From NCBI GenBank assembly GCA_963707975.1, contig OY970177.1, positions 310,001 through 374,000 of the forward strand: 64,000 nt of DNA. Reading direction: 5' to 3'. The number at the start of each line of letters is the position of its first letter. Position 1 is the stretch's first letter. Shown piece by piece: positions 46,448 through 55,523 of the stretch. Origin of the DNA: CAVVXX01 sp963707975. Its GTDB lineage: Bacteria; Pseudomonadota; Alphaproteobacteria; Micropepsales; Micropepsaceae. The notes below the pieces were generated by a model. It had not been told where the DNA came from. It was given only the letters and a program-made list of their open reading frames with translations, and did not search any database. The position numbers were made by a program, and so were the translations under genes.

Positions 46448-46636
46448 ATGCCAGACTACCGCTGCTATTTCATGAATGTGGGTCATATAGGCTTCGTTGA
46501 GCCTATCTCCGCATTCGATGACTCACAGGCCATCGCGCACGCAAAGGCCGCTTATGAACTCAAGAAGGTTTACTACACCGGGTTTGAGCTTTGGGACCGG
46601 GACCGTGTGGTTCATCGCTTCCATAACGGTGCGTGA
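46448..46636 (+). CDS. Small YRxYFMN-family protein, copy A
   Basis: The 62-residue protein reads YRCYFMNVGHIGFVEPIS, then AIAHAKAAYE, GFELWDRDRVVHRF. It aligns over its length with the product of 55524-55733. It is a compact beta-alpha fold of the DUF6894-like kind. I chose ATG 46448 because similarity to the paralogue in coding frame begins there; the upstream frame is a conserved leader. Confidence 0.6.
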   Translation: MPDYRCYFMNVGHIGFVEPISAFDDSQAIAHAKAAYELKKVYYTGFELWDRDRVVHRFHNGA

Positions 46637-47010
46637 CCGCCACTAGGTCTTACAGCAGGTTTGCCAAATGCACAATTCCGATGCAATTAGCCAAGCAACA
46701 TAATTTCTGAACTCCTGCGGTGGCGGCGCCTACCGTGTCCACGCATTTCTGCATCACCAGTTACAGCTGGTCACATGGCGGTTTGTTAGTATTTTGCTGT
46801 TCCACCAGGATTGGCAAATACCCTCCGTGAATTGACTCCCGACATCACATTTGGGAACCGCACATCAGGTGTTTGCGTTTTATATGTGATCCCGCACCGA
46901 CTGGCCGCAAGCGCCATGAGACGTTTAAGCCGTCTCAGGCCCTAGCGTGTCTGTCAGTTGGTTTGTTGAGGGCCGAGAAATTCGGTCCGTAACGTCGAAA
47001 GGAGTGTGTT
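46637..47010. other. Intergenic region, no gene supported
   Basis: Nothing recognisable is present other than the upstream region of the next gene. Confidence 0.5.
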
Positions 47011-47361
47011 ATGAGAACACTCGCGAAAGCTCTGTTAGGTGCATTGGTATTGGCAGGCGTGGGTATTGCGACTGCAGCGCCAGCCGACGCGAGAGTTGCG
47101 GTTGGTATCGGTATCGGCGTGCCGGCCTACCCGGCATACCCAGCGTACCCATACTATTGCGACTACCCGCCTCCTTATGGCTATCCGGCGGGCGGCTGTG
47201 CTTATCCGAGTGCGTATTACGGAGAGTATCCGGAATATGCGGGGCCGGTCTTCATTGACGGCCTCTGGTATGACGGGCCTTTCCACCATCGGGTTTGGCA
47301 TGGCCGGAACCAGTTCTGGTTGCACGGCGGTTGGCATGAAGGACGTATGCGTGACCGCTAA
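47011..47361 (+). CDS. Secreted Tyr/Pro/Gly-rich protein
   Basis: The 116-residue protein has a signal peptide (ending TAAPADA at about 27). A repetitive segment follows, VPAYPAYPAYPYYCDYPPPY, and then a C-terminal motif FHHRVWHGRNQFWLHGGWH. Such proteins are common at the alphaproteobacterial cell surface with unknown role. AAAGGAG lies 7 bases before ATG 47011. Confidence 0.75.
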   Translation: MRTLAKALLGALVLAGVGIATAAPADARVAVGIGIGVPAYPAYPAYPYYCDYPPPYGYPAGGCAYPSAYYGEYPEYAGPVFIDGLWYDGPFHHRVWHGRNQFWLHGGWHEGRMRDR

Positions 47362-47383
47362 TCTTTAGCCGAATTGTTTTGGG

Positions 47384-47411
47384 GCGCGCGCTTCCAAGGG
47401 GAGGCGCGCGC
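47384..47411 (+). terminator. GC-rich hairpin after the secreted-protein gene
   Basis: GCGCGCGCTTCC pairs with GGAGGCGCGCGC (one G-U). No T run follows, so it may mark a processed 3' end. Confidence 0.5.
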
Positions 47412-47460
47412 TCTATGCTATCGAGTTCTTGGTAAGCAAGCTCGCAAACAACACATAGGA

Positions 47461-47523
47461 ATGACTGCTTTCGGCGACACGCAGACATTCGACAATGTCC
47501 GCCTCTGACCCAAAGCGGACGTT
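47461..47523. repeat. Two tandem palindromes
   Basis: A degenerate copy (ACTGCTTTCGGCGACACGC, AGACATT) is followed directly by a good one (AATGTCCGCCT, CTGACCC, AAAGCGGAC). Confidence 0.65.
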
Positions 47524-47581
47524 TCAAGCGTCGGCGTGATTTTCGGGCAATGGTTGTAAATTGTTTGAGAGAGGATGCTTT

Positions 47582-48124
47582 ATGGAAGGCGACACACATG
47601 TACTCCCACAACACGTTGAAGAGACTGTGCACACCATCGAGCGGCTTCATGCCGAACACCATGATCAGGCAACCCGAATTGATCGTACTGTAGATCGCGT
47701 TACCGCCTTGCTTGGTCGCCCCGCATTTTTGGGGATCCTCTCTCTACTGGTACTCCTGTGGATCGCTGGAAATCTGATCCTCCTGCGCAGCAGTCGCGCC
47801 GCCCTCGATGTGCCGCCGTTCCCTTGGTTGGAAGGAGCTTTGACGTTGATGGCACTTTTTGTGGCAGCTCTGATCCTCACGACCCAACGACGTGCAGACC
47901 GGCTGGCCAGTCATCGGGAGCAGATGACTTTGCAGCTCGCCATTCTGAGTGAACAGAAAACGGCGAAGATTATTGCGCTTCTTGAGGAGCTTCGGCGGGA
48001 CAGTCCCGAAATTAAGGATCGAATTGATGCTGAAGCGCAGGCGATGGCATCTCCCGCTGACTCGCAGGCCGTCTCGCAAGCCATCAAGGAGATTAAATCC
48101 ACCGAGCCGCAACCCGACCAATAA
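47582..48124 (+). CDS. DUF1003 membrane protein
   Basis: The 180-residue protein has a cytoplasmic helix (HTIERLHAEHHDQATRIDRT), two membrane segments (about 50-72 and 85-105) and QRRADRLASHREQMTLQL after the second, the hallmark of DUF1003. A C-terminal helical tail follows. ATG 47582 has GAGAGG upstream. Function unknown; widely conserved. Confidence 0.8.
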   Translation: MEGDTHVLPQHVEETVHTIERLHAEHHDQATRIDRTVDRVTALLGRPAFLGILSLLVLLWIAGNLILLRSSRAALDVPPFPWLEGALTLMALFVAALILTTQRRADRLASHREQMTLQLAILSEQKTAKIIALLEELRRDSPEIKDRIDAEAQAMASPADSQAVSQAIKEIKSTEPQPDQ

Positions 48125-48188
48125 CCCGCCGGGTGCATAGGTCCTGACTGAATTTCTGTACTAGTGGGATAGGGAACGCAGTACCGGC

Positions 48189-48217
48189 ATGTCCGCTTCT
48201 GGCCCAAAGCGGATGAT
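48189..48217. repeat. Palindrome, CTGGCCC-loop type
   Basis: CATGTCCGCTT, CTGGCCC, AAAGCGGATG. Confidence 0.7.
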
Positions 48218-48262
48218 CCATAAAGCGTTTTCACAGCGGTAGAGTCGTGTTAGCTGTAACCA

Positions 48263-48955
48263 ATGGAAATCCAGAACTCCGTCGCTATCGTCACCGGAGC
48301 CTCGGGCGGTATCGGGCTCGCAATCGCGCGTGCCCTTAACGCAAGGGGATCGCGGGTCGTGCTTGCGGCGCGCTCGTCTAGCAAATTAAAAGAACTTGAA
48401 CGCGACATCCCCAACTCGCTTGCCATCACGGCGGATATGACGAAGAAGGAGGATATCTTAAACCTAGTTGCAACGACGAAGGAAGAGTTCGGTCGCATCG
48501 ATATCCTGGTCAACAATGCTGGACAAGGCCTTCGTGCTCCTATTGAGAAGCTTAATCTCGATCAGTATCGAGCGATCACGGAGCTGAACGTCTTCGGCGT
48601 TGTCATGGCGATGCAGGCGGTGATCCCCCTTATGCGGGCGCAAGGCCAAGGAATGATTCTCAATATTGGCTCACTTGTGTCGAAAAACTACTTTCCTTTC
48701 ATCGGGGCTTATGCGTCAACCAAATATGCCTTGAATGCTCTCACACTCACAGCGCGCGAAGAGCTCAAAGGTGATCGGATTGTAGTAAGCGTCTTCCATC
48801 CCAAAATGACGGCAACCGACTTTGGTCAGCGTGCGCTCGGTACTCCCTACGAGTCGCGCGCAGGGCGTCCAGGAATGACGGTTGACACACCAGAAGCAGT
48901 CGCTGCCAAGGTCATCAGCCAGATCGAATCGGAAGAAGCTGAAGTGCAAATGTGA
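48263..48955 (+). CDS. Short-chain dehydrogenase/reductase
   Basis: The 230-residue protein has the SDR cofactor motif TGASGGIG (12-19), NNAG (86-89) and the catalytic Tyr/Lys pair in YASTKYA, with a Ser in NIGSLVS. It should be an NAD(P)(H)-dependent oxidoreductase of the classical type. An Arg after the second strand (LAARSSS) suggests NADPH. Substrate unknown; monocistronic. Confidence 0.9.
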   Translation: MEIQNSVAIVTGASGGIGLAIARALNARGSRVVLAARSSSKLKELERDIPNSLAITADMTKKEDILNLVATTKEEFGRIDILVNNAGQGLRAPIEKLNLDQYRAITELNVFGVVMAMQAVIPLMRAQGQGMILNIGSLVSKNYFPFIGAYASTKYALNALTLTAREELKGDRIVVSVFHPKMTATDFGQRALGTPYESRAGRPGMTVDTPEAVAAKVISQIESEEAEVQM

Positions 48956-49296
48956 GTGCGCGTCTGGCGAAACTGAAAAAGAGCGCGAGCGTAGGTTGGC
49001 CGACAGATTTCTATTGCCAACGCATAAGAAATCCTAATGTCCGATTATGACCCATAGCGGACACCTAGATTTTCGGATCTGATTCAGGCGCTAAGGCTTG
49101 GTTGATAAGCGGTGGTGTCAGCGGTCCACTCAGTCGGTAGCTGGCCCAACGCCCCGCGAATGATCGAATGATACAAGCGATCTGAAATGGTAAGGGGGTT
49201 CGCGCATGCGAGCCCGCGTCAAACATGGAGCATCGTCGCGGGAAATCTCTCCTGCAAAAATTCCCCAGTAAGCTATTTGGGAGGAGTTACTATATC
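48956..49296. other. Intergenic region with one palindrome
   Basis: It contains the copy at 49036 and otherwise no coding evidence. Confidence 0.5.
49036..49065. repeat. Palindrome, ATGACCC-loop type
   Basis: TAATGTCCGATT, ATGACCC, ATAGCGGACAC. Confidence 0.65.
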
Positions 49297-49488
49297 TTAG
49301 CGGCCAACATGAATTCCACTTAGCGAACCTAGCAAGCCGAATACTTGGAGCAGCCATATCACAACAGCAATAACGACGACGGCATTCAGAATACTCTTAA
49401 TCTTTCCGTCCATCGGAATGTAGGTATTGACGAGCCACAGCAGCACGCCGACCACAATTAGCACGATGATTAGGGTGATTAGAGACAT
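49297..49488 (-). CDS. Thivi_2564-type small membrane protein
   Basis: The 63-residue protein has two helices: LITLIIVLIVVGVLLWLVNT and SILNAVVVIAVVIWLLQVFG, separated by YIPMDGKIK. This pattern is the Thivi_2564 family, common in proteobacteria and of unknown function. GGGAGCC precedes ATG 49488. Confidence 0.75.
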   Translation of the reverse strand: MSLITLIIVLIVVGVLLWLVNTYIPMDGKIKSILNAVVVIAVVIWLLQVFGLLGSLSGIHVGR

Positions 49489-49716
49489 GACGGCTCCCTC
49501 TGGGATTAGCGGCTAGTATACTCCTAGAACCCGCTCTGGGGTCCAGCTTCCAACCCAAAGCAAGCACGACTTTCTGAGAAGGCCCCAGAGACCCACAAAC
49601 TTATTTGTTAGATTAGGCCCGGCGCCGCTGAGTGGTTCGGTCGGCGGTTTACTCGTAACAGGCTAGGCAGAACTCACGAATGTTTGTACGAGCGAGATAG
49701 AAGAGTTGCCGCGAAT

Positions 49717-49748
49717 AAATGTCCGCTTTTGGCGAAAGGCGGACATTC
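49717..49748. repeat. Palindrome joined to a 5' element
   Basis: AAATGTCCGCTTTTGGC and GAAAGGCGGACATT run straight into TCATTCACCC. Confidence 0.8.
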
Positions 49749-49750
49749 AT

Positions 49751-49785
49751 TCACCCTATCACCAATTCCCCAAAGAGGCCGTCAC
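49751..49785 (-). promoter_or_regulatory. 5' element, copy 12 (degenerate, orphan)
   Basis: TCACCCTATCACCAATTCCC then weakening. It overlaps the end of the VOC gene, with no start codon close behind. Confidence 0.5.
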
Positions 49786-50267
49786 ACGCGCCTCGCATAA
49801 GCGCCCTTGAGTCGCTGAATATCGATCTTCTTCATCTGCATCATCGCCTGCATCGCACGGCTCGACGCTTCCGTGTCAGTGCCGCCCATCAATTCCGGTA
49901 GGCCCGAATAATTCACTTGCCAGCTCAAGCCGAACTTATCCTGGAGCCAGCCGCATTGCTGTTCTTGGCCACCTGCGATGAGCTTGTCCCACAATCTGTC
50001 GATTTCTTGTTGTGTATCGCAGGCAATAAAGAATGACACAGCGGCGTTAAATTTGAAGAGAGGGCCACCATTAATCGCAGTGAAGCTTTGTCCTGCTAGC
50101 TGAAAGCCAATCGCCATTACACCACCTTTCGGACCAGGTCCGGTGTCTCCGTAACGCGATGTGCTTAATATCCTAGAATTGTCAAAGAGGGTGATGTAGA
50201 ATTTCACCGCCTCCTCGGCATTGGTATCGAACCACAAATGAGGAGTGATTTTCTGTTGTATGGGCAC
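49782..50267 (-). CDS. VOC-superfamily (PhnB-like) protein
   Basis: The 161-residue protein has paired beta-alpha-beta modules of the vicinal oxygen chelate fold: ITPHLWFDTNAEEAVKFYIT, SRYGDTGPGPKG, FFIACDTQQEIDRLWDKL and KFGLSWQVN. This is the 3-demethylubiquinone-methyltransferase-like/PhnB subgroup. Metal residues are not certain. A 3' tail with MQAMMQMKKIDI is typical of the group. The gene starts 60 bases behind a 5' element. Confidence 0.8.
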   Translation of the reverse strand: MPIQQKITPHLWFDTNAEEAVKFYITLFDNSRILSTSRYGDTGPGPKGGVMAIGFQLAGQSFTAINGGPLFKFNAAVSFFIACDTQQEIDRLWDKLIAGGQEQQCGWLQDKFGLSWQVNYSGLPELMGGTDTEASSRAMQAMMQMKKIDIQRLKGAYARRV

Positions 50268-50327
50268 TTCCTCTCTCCTTCAGATTGTCTCGTAGGTTAT
50301 CTGTTAGCGCGGATCCCCTTTCAACCC

Positions 50328-50362
50328 ACCCCCTATCACCAATCTCCCAATGGCGGGCAGCG
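50328..50362 (-). promoter_or_regulatory. 5' element, copy 13
   Basis: CCACCCCCTATCACC then AATCTCCCAATGGCGGGC; gene start at 50267. Confidence 0.7.
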
Positions 50363-50432
50363 ATTTATTCAGAGGAACAATCCGCGGCGAGTGATCCAAC
50401 TGCGCTACTCACGATAAGTAATCGACCAAGCA

Positions 50433-50909
50433 TTACGATTGCTGCGTCTGCACCGCTCTGCGAAATTTGTCAGGTTCAGCAATGAAGTCGAATGGTTCCC
50501 GACTTGAACCTATTCCAACCACAGTGATTTGACCGTATCCAAGGATACGTCCGAAAATTCCTTGCTCCACATCGACAAATTCGACTTTCGAAAGAAGTAA
50601 CTCGATTGTCTTTATCCTGATCCAGCCGACTTTAATAACAACTCGCTTGGTCGTTACTGCGAACTCACTTGTCCAGCGAGTTATGGCTTTGGGAATTAAT
50701 GACAAGAGTCCGAAGATGGCCACGAGAATTCCTATCCCCGAACCAACAACAGGGGTTCTAATCGCGATAGCGCTCCCGGACGATGACAAGAACAACAACA
50801 GCCCAGCGAGCATTACGAGCAAGCCCCAGAGATAAATAATCCAGTGCAGACAAGTCTCGAAAACGACCTTTTCGTTGGGCGTTAGACTCCGGTTGACATA
50901 GTGTCCCAT
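50433..50909 (-). CDS. PH-domain membrane protein
   Basis: The 158-residue protein has two helices (about 23-46 and 58-78) and a bacterial PH domain with VTTKRVVIKVGWI, LLLSKVEFVDVEQGIFGRIL and YGQITVVGIG. This is the bPH2 type, thought to mediate membrane or protein contacts. It starts 31 bases behind a 5' element. Confidence 0.8.
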   Translation of the reverse strand: MGHYVNRSLTPNEKVVFETCLHWIIYLWGLLVMLAGLLLFLSSSGSAIAIRTPVVGSGIGILVAIFGLLSLIPKAITRWTSEFAVTTKRVVIKVGWIRIKTIELLLSKVEFVDVEQGIFGRILGYGQITVVGIGSSREPFDFIAEPDKFRRAVQTQQS

Positions 50910-50939
50910 CAGTTTCTCCGATGTTCCCGCACCTCTTTG

Positions 50940-50974
50940 CCCACTCTATCACCAATCTTCCCATGGCGGGCTGC
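50940..50974 (-). promoter_or_regulatory. 5' element, copy 14
   Basis: CCACTCTATCACCAATC then TTCCCATGGCGGGCTGC; gene start at 50909. Confidence 0.65.
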
Positions 50975-51134
50975 CTAGACGCTTCTCGCGCTAGGGTGTT
51001 GTGTAGCTTTGCAAAATGGAAATGCGTAACCAGTTGGCCCTTTACATTAAATCGCCTGCTAACAACGGCGCGTTTTTTGATATTCTTCGGGCGCCAGAGG
51101 AATTGGCGGTGCAATCAGACGATTGAGGGGAACC

Positions 51135-51383
51135 ATGCGTTTCGCACTTATGGAGCTAGTGGGCGGAGCAGTTGTGCGTAAGTCGATCTTTGGCGTGTTA
51201 GACAAAGATAAGCCCGGACGTTTGCCGCGCCTGTCGCAAGATAGCCTTTGGACGGAGTTCGGAACTATCGACGACAGCCGATTCAAGTTTGCCAACGAAG
51301 CGATGATGGCTATTGCTGAGCGCGGATATTTTCTGATGGGCGCAAGTGTCATGGTCACTGAAGCGTTTGGTGGCCTGAAATGA
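51135..51383 (+). CDS. Small hypothetical protein
   Basis: The 82-residue protein is soluble and has FALMELVGGAVVRKSIFGVL near its start. GAGGGGA precedes ATG 51135; the frame upstream to 51123 has no ATG. No family recognised. Confidence 0.45.
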   Translation: MRFALMELVGGAVVRKSIFGVLDKDKPGRLPRLSQDSLWTEFGTIDDSRFKFANEAMMAIAERGYFLMGASVMVTEAFGGLK

Positions 51384-51430
51384 CCCGCCTGTGACACTCA
51401 AACGGAATCCCCTAGTTTTAGTCTCAGTTT

Positions 51431-51462
51431 GAATGTCCGCTTTTGACGCAAAGCAGACATTA
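51431..51462. repeat. Palindrome, TTGACGC-loop type
   Basis: GAATGTCCGCTT, TTGACGC, AAAGCAGACATT. Confidence 0.75.
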
Positions 51463-51508
51463 GGGATGCGCTGGACGGCCGATGTCGCCTTTGTCATGAC
51501 CAAACATC

Positions 51509-51556
51509 ATTCCAAGCCATTCTCTCTACCCCATTGGTTCAAGAAAGCTGGGTAGG
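51509..51556 (-). repeat. 3' element, copy 3
   Basis: It begins right after the channel-gene stop (51557) and reads CTTGAACCAATGGGG, then TAGAGAGAATGGCTTGG on the minus strand. Confidence 0.7.
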
Positions 51557-52687
51557 TCAAACCAAGGAGGCGTTCTCCTGCTGACGCCTCTTGCTTTCAG
51601 CCTCAATGGCGTTGACGACCTCCGGCCGACGGCCAGCGAGCTCACGAAAATCCGCGATGTCTAGGACCAGCAACACGCCAGGCTTGGTAGCGATGACAGT
51701 CGCCGAGCGCGGCGTGCCGAAAAGCAGTGCCATCTCACCGAAGAAGCTGCCGGGACCGAGAATCACAGGCTTGGGTGTTAGTTGTACGCTTACTTCGCCA
51801 GAGACAATAAAATACATCGCATCGCCTGGCTCGCCCAAGCGGACAACAACGGTGCCCTCGGCCACATCGCGCGCCTGCAGCAGACGAGCAATGTCGGCAA
51901 TCGCGGCCGCGCCAAGTCCTTGAAATAAAGAAACAGACACCACCAGGTCCCAGGTATGGAGGAAATGTCGGCGCCGTAGCTCTTCAGCAAAGGCGGTGGC
52001 GATGATGCCGGCTTGAAGCGCGAACATGACGGTGCCCCCGACCATCACCCAACCTGCCAGCAGCCGACCCCAGAGAGTTGTCGGAACGAGGTCGCCATAC
52101 CCTGTCGTCGTCAATGTTACGATCGCCCACCACATGGCTTGAGGTATGCTCCCGAAGGCCTCGGGCTGAGCGTCGCGCTCGAAGACATAGGCGAGCGTCG
52201 CGGTAGCCAGGAAGACCCCAAGAAACAGACTTGCGATACTAAGCAGCGCTATGCGGCTGCGTTGCATGATGCGCCAGAACACTGCGAGACCCGGACTGTG
52301 GCGGATGTAGCGCAGCGTCCAAAACATGGCGAAAAGTGGGGCGTCGTGCGGGTTGGGTGTTAGAAGCCAGCCGATCGGCAGGGCTATAGTGGCTGCTAGG
52401 TCGATCAAGCCTCCTGCCGAGGACAGATAGGCGAGCCGCCCCGGTTTCGCGGAGGCCAGATATAGTCTGACGACGAACTCCGTCGCGATGCAGCCCCAGA
52501 CGGCAATAACCGTCCAGAAGAGGAAGCGATGTTCGGACGCGCCGAGCCTCTGGGACGTGCCAAGAACGATAGCCAACAATCCGATGGTCGTAAGCCCGTT
52601 GGACAATGCCCACGGGATCCATCGCCAGAGGTTCGATTGGGAGTCGGTTGAACATTGGCCCCAAATTGGTGCGGCATGGCAGCTCAT
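51557..52687 (-). CDS. Cyclic-nucleotide-gated potassium channel (MloK1-like)
   Basis: The 376-residue protein has six membrane segments, a pore with the selectivity filter TTTGYGD (193-199) and a C-terminal cyclic-nucleotide-binding domain with GPGSFFGEMALLFGTPRSAT (311-330), whose Glu and Arg contact cAMP or cGMP. The voltage-sensor helix has few basic residues (FWTLRYIRHSPGL), as in the Mesorhizobium channel. It should carry K+ in a nucleotide-dependent way. Confidence 0.85.
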   Translation of the reverse strand: MSCHAAPIWGQCSTDSQSNLWRWIPWALSNGLTTIGLLAIVLGTSQRLGASEHRFLFWTVIAVWGCIATEFVVRLYLASAKPGRLAYLSSAGGLIDLAATIALPIGWLLTPNPHDAPLFAMFWTLRYIRHSPGLAVFWRIMQRSRIALLSIASLFLGVFLATATLAYVFERDAQPEAFGSIPQAMWWAIVTLTTTGYGDLVPTTLWGRLLAGWVMVGGTVMFALQAGIIATAFAEELRRRHFLHTWDLVVSVSLFQGLGAAAIADIARLLQARDVAEGTVVVRLGEPGDAMYFIVSGEVSVQLTPKPVILGPGSFFGEMALLFGTPRSATVIATKPGVLLVLDIADFRELAGRRPEVVNAIEAESKRRQQENASLV

Positions 52688-53119
52688 GCCGGCATTTCCC
52701 GGGAAAGCGTCTAGTGCGCGGCCCCGAGTTCAGATTTCGAGTCCAGATTTAAACCGACAACTTCGGATAAACCAGTATCGAAGTCGTCAGGCAAGACAAT
52801 GGGTTTGAATCACTTCCCGGGCCTTGGACAAGGGTTGGGATGTGCTGTGGCGCCGCGCTACCGCTTCCCTAGGATGAACCCATAGTCAGGGTGCCGGGAT
52901 ACATCGCAACTATGAGGCGACTTGGGGTGACCGTGACGTCGCCTGGCCTTCTTGGACCAAACGGGCCGAGAGACTGCCGAAACTGAACGTCCGCTTTTGG
53001 CGATAAGCAGACATTCGTCCCGTCTCTGCTGCTCACCGAAAGCGGAGTGATTCTCCGTTACTAGATGAGCTACACTGCGACCAGGTATTGAGCCGGACAA
53101 ATTAAAGCAAGAGCATCGT
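52688..53119. other. Intergenic region with one palindrome
   Basis: Only the palindrome at 52986 is recognised; it is 430 bases with no supported gene. Confidence 0.5.
52986..53016. repeat. Palindrome, TGGCGAT-loop type
   Basis: GAACGTCCGCTTTTGG then CGATAAGCAGACATT. Confidence 0.75.
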
Positions 53120-53680
53120 ATGGAACAATTTGCCTACCTTTCGGTGTTGCTCTCAATCATTATCGGGCTTGGCATGTCGCATATCATCGTAAGTGCTGCC
53201 AGGCTAATCCGCCATAGAGACCGCGTCCATCTGTATCTGCCAACGCTACTATGGATGGCCGTTCTTTTTCTGGTGCAAATCCAGATTTGGTGGTCAGGCT
53301 TTATTGGCGGAAGAGGCTCTTGGACCTTTTCAACATTTCTCCTCGCTCTCGCGTTACCAACTGGAGCGTTCTTCCTTTCATATTTGCTCGTACCCGAATT
53401 TGATGGGCGCGAAAATATTGACCTTCATTCAGACTACAATAGAAATCGTCATTGGTTCTTTAGCATCTTGGCGCTTCTTCCCATTGCTAGCTTGACGGGG
53501 GAATTTTTACGGACCGGTCAAATACACTCATTCGTCGATGCACTGTTCCGCATTAGCTTCATCGCTATCGCTCTGCTCGGCTTTGTCATTGCTAATGACA
53601 AGTTTCATAAGGCTCTCTCGGTATTCGCAGTGATAGTAATTGTTGCATATATAGCGGTGCTCTTTTCAAATCTGACTTGA
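53120..53680 (+). CDS. Six-helix membrane protein
   Basis: The 186-residue protein has about six hydrophobic segments, starting EQFAYLSVLLSIIIGLGMSH with a His that could face the membrane, and a mid-loop DGRENIDLHSDYNRN. It resembles a conserved hypothetical family of proteobacteria. Monocistronic, no obvious ribosome site. Confidence 0.6.
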   Translation: MEQFAYLSVLLSIIIGLGMSHIIVSAARLIRHRDRVHLYLPTLLWMAVLFLVQIQIWWSGFIGGRGSWTFSTFLLALALPTGAFFLSYLLVPEFDGRENIDLHSDYNRNRHWFFSILALLPIASLTGEFLRTGQIHSFVDALFRISFIAIALLGFVIANDKFHKALSVFAVIVIVAYIAVLFSNLT

Positions 53681-53727
53681 CGGTTTGATGCTAACGTTAC
53701 AGGCGTTGGCCAAATGTTGGATTTGGC

Positions 53728-53793
53728 GAACGTCCGCTTTTGGCGAAAGGCAGACATGCACTTAGTTCCGCTTATGACCCAAAGTGGATATTG
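53728..53793. repeat. Two palindromes in tandem
   Basis: AACGTCCGCTTTTGGCG with GAAAGGCAGACAT, then GTTCCGCTT, ATGACCC, AAAGTGGATATT. Both loop types are present side by side. Confidence 0.7.
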
Positions 53794-53849
53794 CGCCTCA
53801 TCAGGTTCCTTCCGTGCCACGCCTGTGTATTCATCCTCCGGGCAATCAA

Positions 53850-54710
53850 TTAGGGTGAGGTCGTCGGGATGGATAGCCACCGCAGCTTTGCAATCGCCAC
53901 GAGTGTTATCCCCAGAGCCACCGCAAACGCGCCGCATTCCAGATAGAACGCCTGATCCACTCCTGTATCCAAAATCGGGCTTTCTGAAAACGTTCCGGCG
54001 ATTTGCGTCCACCAATAGGCGAACAGCCCGACATCCATGATCGCGTGGCCAATCATGCAGAACACCAGTGATCTTGAAGCCCACGCCAACGTTCCCAGCA
54101 GTACGCCTGCGCCAAACACGATTGGCACCATGCCGATGACCGACCAGTCTTTATTCAGATGTACGAGCGTGAAGAACAGTGACGAGATCGAAATCGCAAT
54201 TACGGCGCCGTGCCGCTTCTCGATTGGCCGCTGCATGTAACCACGAAAGCCAGTTTCCTCGCAGATGCCGGCCGAAGCTGCCGACACCACTATCGCAAGC
54301 CAGCGCAATGGCACAGTCGGAATGAAAGAGAAATCGTAGCCAGCGTGGAATGCCGCCGCCGGAAACGGTACCAGACGGAAGAGCAAGACGATCGCAGCAT
54401 GCACGCTGACTGCCAAGAAGAGCGCGGCAGCCAGTCCCCAACACCACTGCTTGCCGGACAATGCGCTCGGGCGAAACGATTCCATTCGCAACGCTTGCAG
54501 CGAACGCGGCGGTCCCCCGCCCCTGGCCCACCAGACATACGTGGCAAGGAATAGTGCCTCAACGCCAGCGGCAATTGGCATTCCGAGCTTGAAAAGCAAT
54601 GGCGGCCAGACATTCGCCGCGACGAGCCCAACAACGATGCCAACGATGACGGCTCGCAGGATCAGAGGTAGCCGCCTCCACCGCCAGCTGTTCTGTTGTT
54701 CCTTATCCAT
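53850..54710 (-). CDS. CPBP-family intramembrane protease
   Basis: The 286-residue polytopic protein has the CPBP motifs: EETGFRG (151-157, Glu-Glu-x-x-x-Arg), FFTLVHL (His184) and FCMIGHAIMD (His222, Asp226). These form the metal-independent glutamic-protease-like site of Rce1/CAAX enzymes. About eight membrane helices. The substrate is unknown; roles include processing of small peptides or signalling proteins. Confidence 0.85.
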   Translation of the reverse strand: MDKEQQNSWRWRRLPLILRAVIVGIVVGLVAANVWPPLLFKLGMPIAAGVEALFLATYVWWARGGGPPRSLQALRMESFRPSALSGKQWCWGLAAALFLAVSVHAAIVLLFRLVPFPAAAFHAGYDFSFIPTVPLRWLAIVVSAASAGICEETGFRGYMQRPIEKRHGAVIAISISSLFFTLVHLNKDWSVIGMVPIVFGAGVLLGTLAWASRSLVFCMIGHAIMDVGLFAYWWTQIAGTFSESPILDTGVDQAFYLECGAFAVALGITLVAIAKLRWLSIPTTSP

Positions 54711-54996
54711 GTTCGATTACACCCCGCCCAGCCGTAAGCTCGAACCGCAAGTATACGCGTTATAAATCGCTCTGGGTGCGAACTTGGGACGGAGCGGGCT
54801 GCAGCATTGGCATATCCGCTTTTGGCGATAAGCAGACCATTCTCCGGTAACCACGAACCCGCGAAAAGTGGATCTTACTAGGCCTAATCCGACGACCGAC
54901 AAGCGGGGATTATCGGATGAAGTTCAAATTCTTACCAAAAACGGATTTCTCAATGCTTTCGTCTCTCCCCACTCGCTGCAGAAAAACCAAAGAAGA
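54711..54996. other. Intergenic region with one palindrome
   Basis: The copy at 54812 is present; nothing else is supported. Confidence 0.5.
54812..54841. repeat. Palindrome, TGGCGAT-loop type
   Basis: ATATCCGCTTTTGG then CGATAAGCAGACC. Confidence 0.65.
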
Positions 54997-55215
54997 TCAC
55001 CAAGACCAGATTGAACGCGCGAATCCAAAGTGGGTGGCGTCGTTAAAGGTTTTCTCTGCAGCGTTTTTGTCTGCACCTTTGTAGAGGGGAGCCGATTTCC
55101 ACTTCGCAATAACCGTGTATCGATTTTCGATGAGCGGGCGAGCGGGTGTATCGCCTCGCAGTTCTTCCATGGTCAATTGCACGCCATTCCTCTCTTTTAG
55201 CATTTTCACAGTCAT
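54997..55215 (-). CDS. Small RNGV-family protein, full-length copy
   Basis: The 72-residue protein reads KMLKERNGVQLTMEELRG, LIENRYTVIAKWKSAPLYKG, then KNAAEKTFNDATHFGFARS. It is the longest and only unbroken member of the three in this window. ATG 55215 is where similarity to the paralogues begins; the open frame continues upstream. It diverges from the YRxYFMN-family gene at 55524. Confidence 0.55.
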   Translation of the reverse strand: MTVKMLKERNGVQLTMEELRGDTPARPLIENRYTVIAKWKSAPLYKGADKNAAEKTFNDATHFGFARSIWSW

Positions 55216-55523
55216 TGAATGTTCGAGTCGTTGGAACGAACGCAAACCCATCTGCGGCGGCGCAGAGTGAAGGAATAATGGTTTCTGAAGCCAGGCGGAC
55301 GATCTATCAAGGCTCAATCCGCAACCTGGTCAATGGCGATGTGCAGGCTTGCATCTGAGAATGCGGAATAAGTGCCCGTTTGAGGCACGATTTCGGCTTT
55401 GGCATACGAACTGATAAGCTTAACTATCGCTGGTAAGCACAAATGGGCACCAGCGACAGAGAGATAAGAGTGCCCTTGGCACCTGCGCGCTCCCGATCTA
55501 TCGAGCTAGAGGTGTGCCTTCCT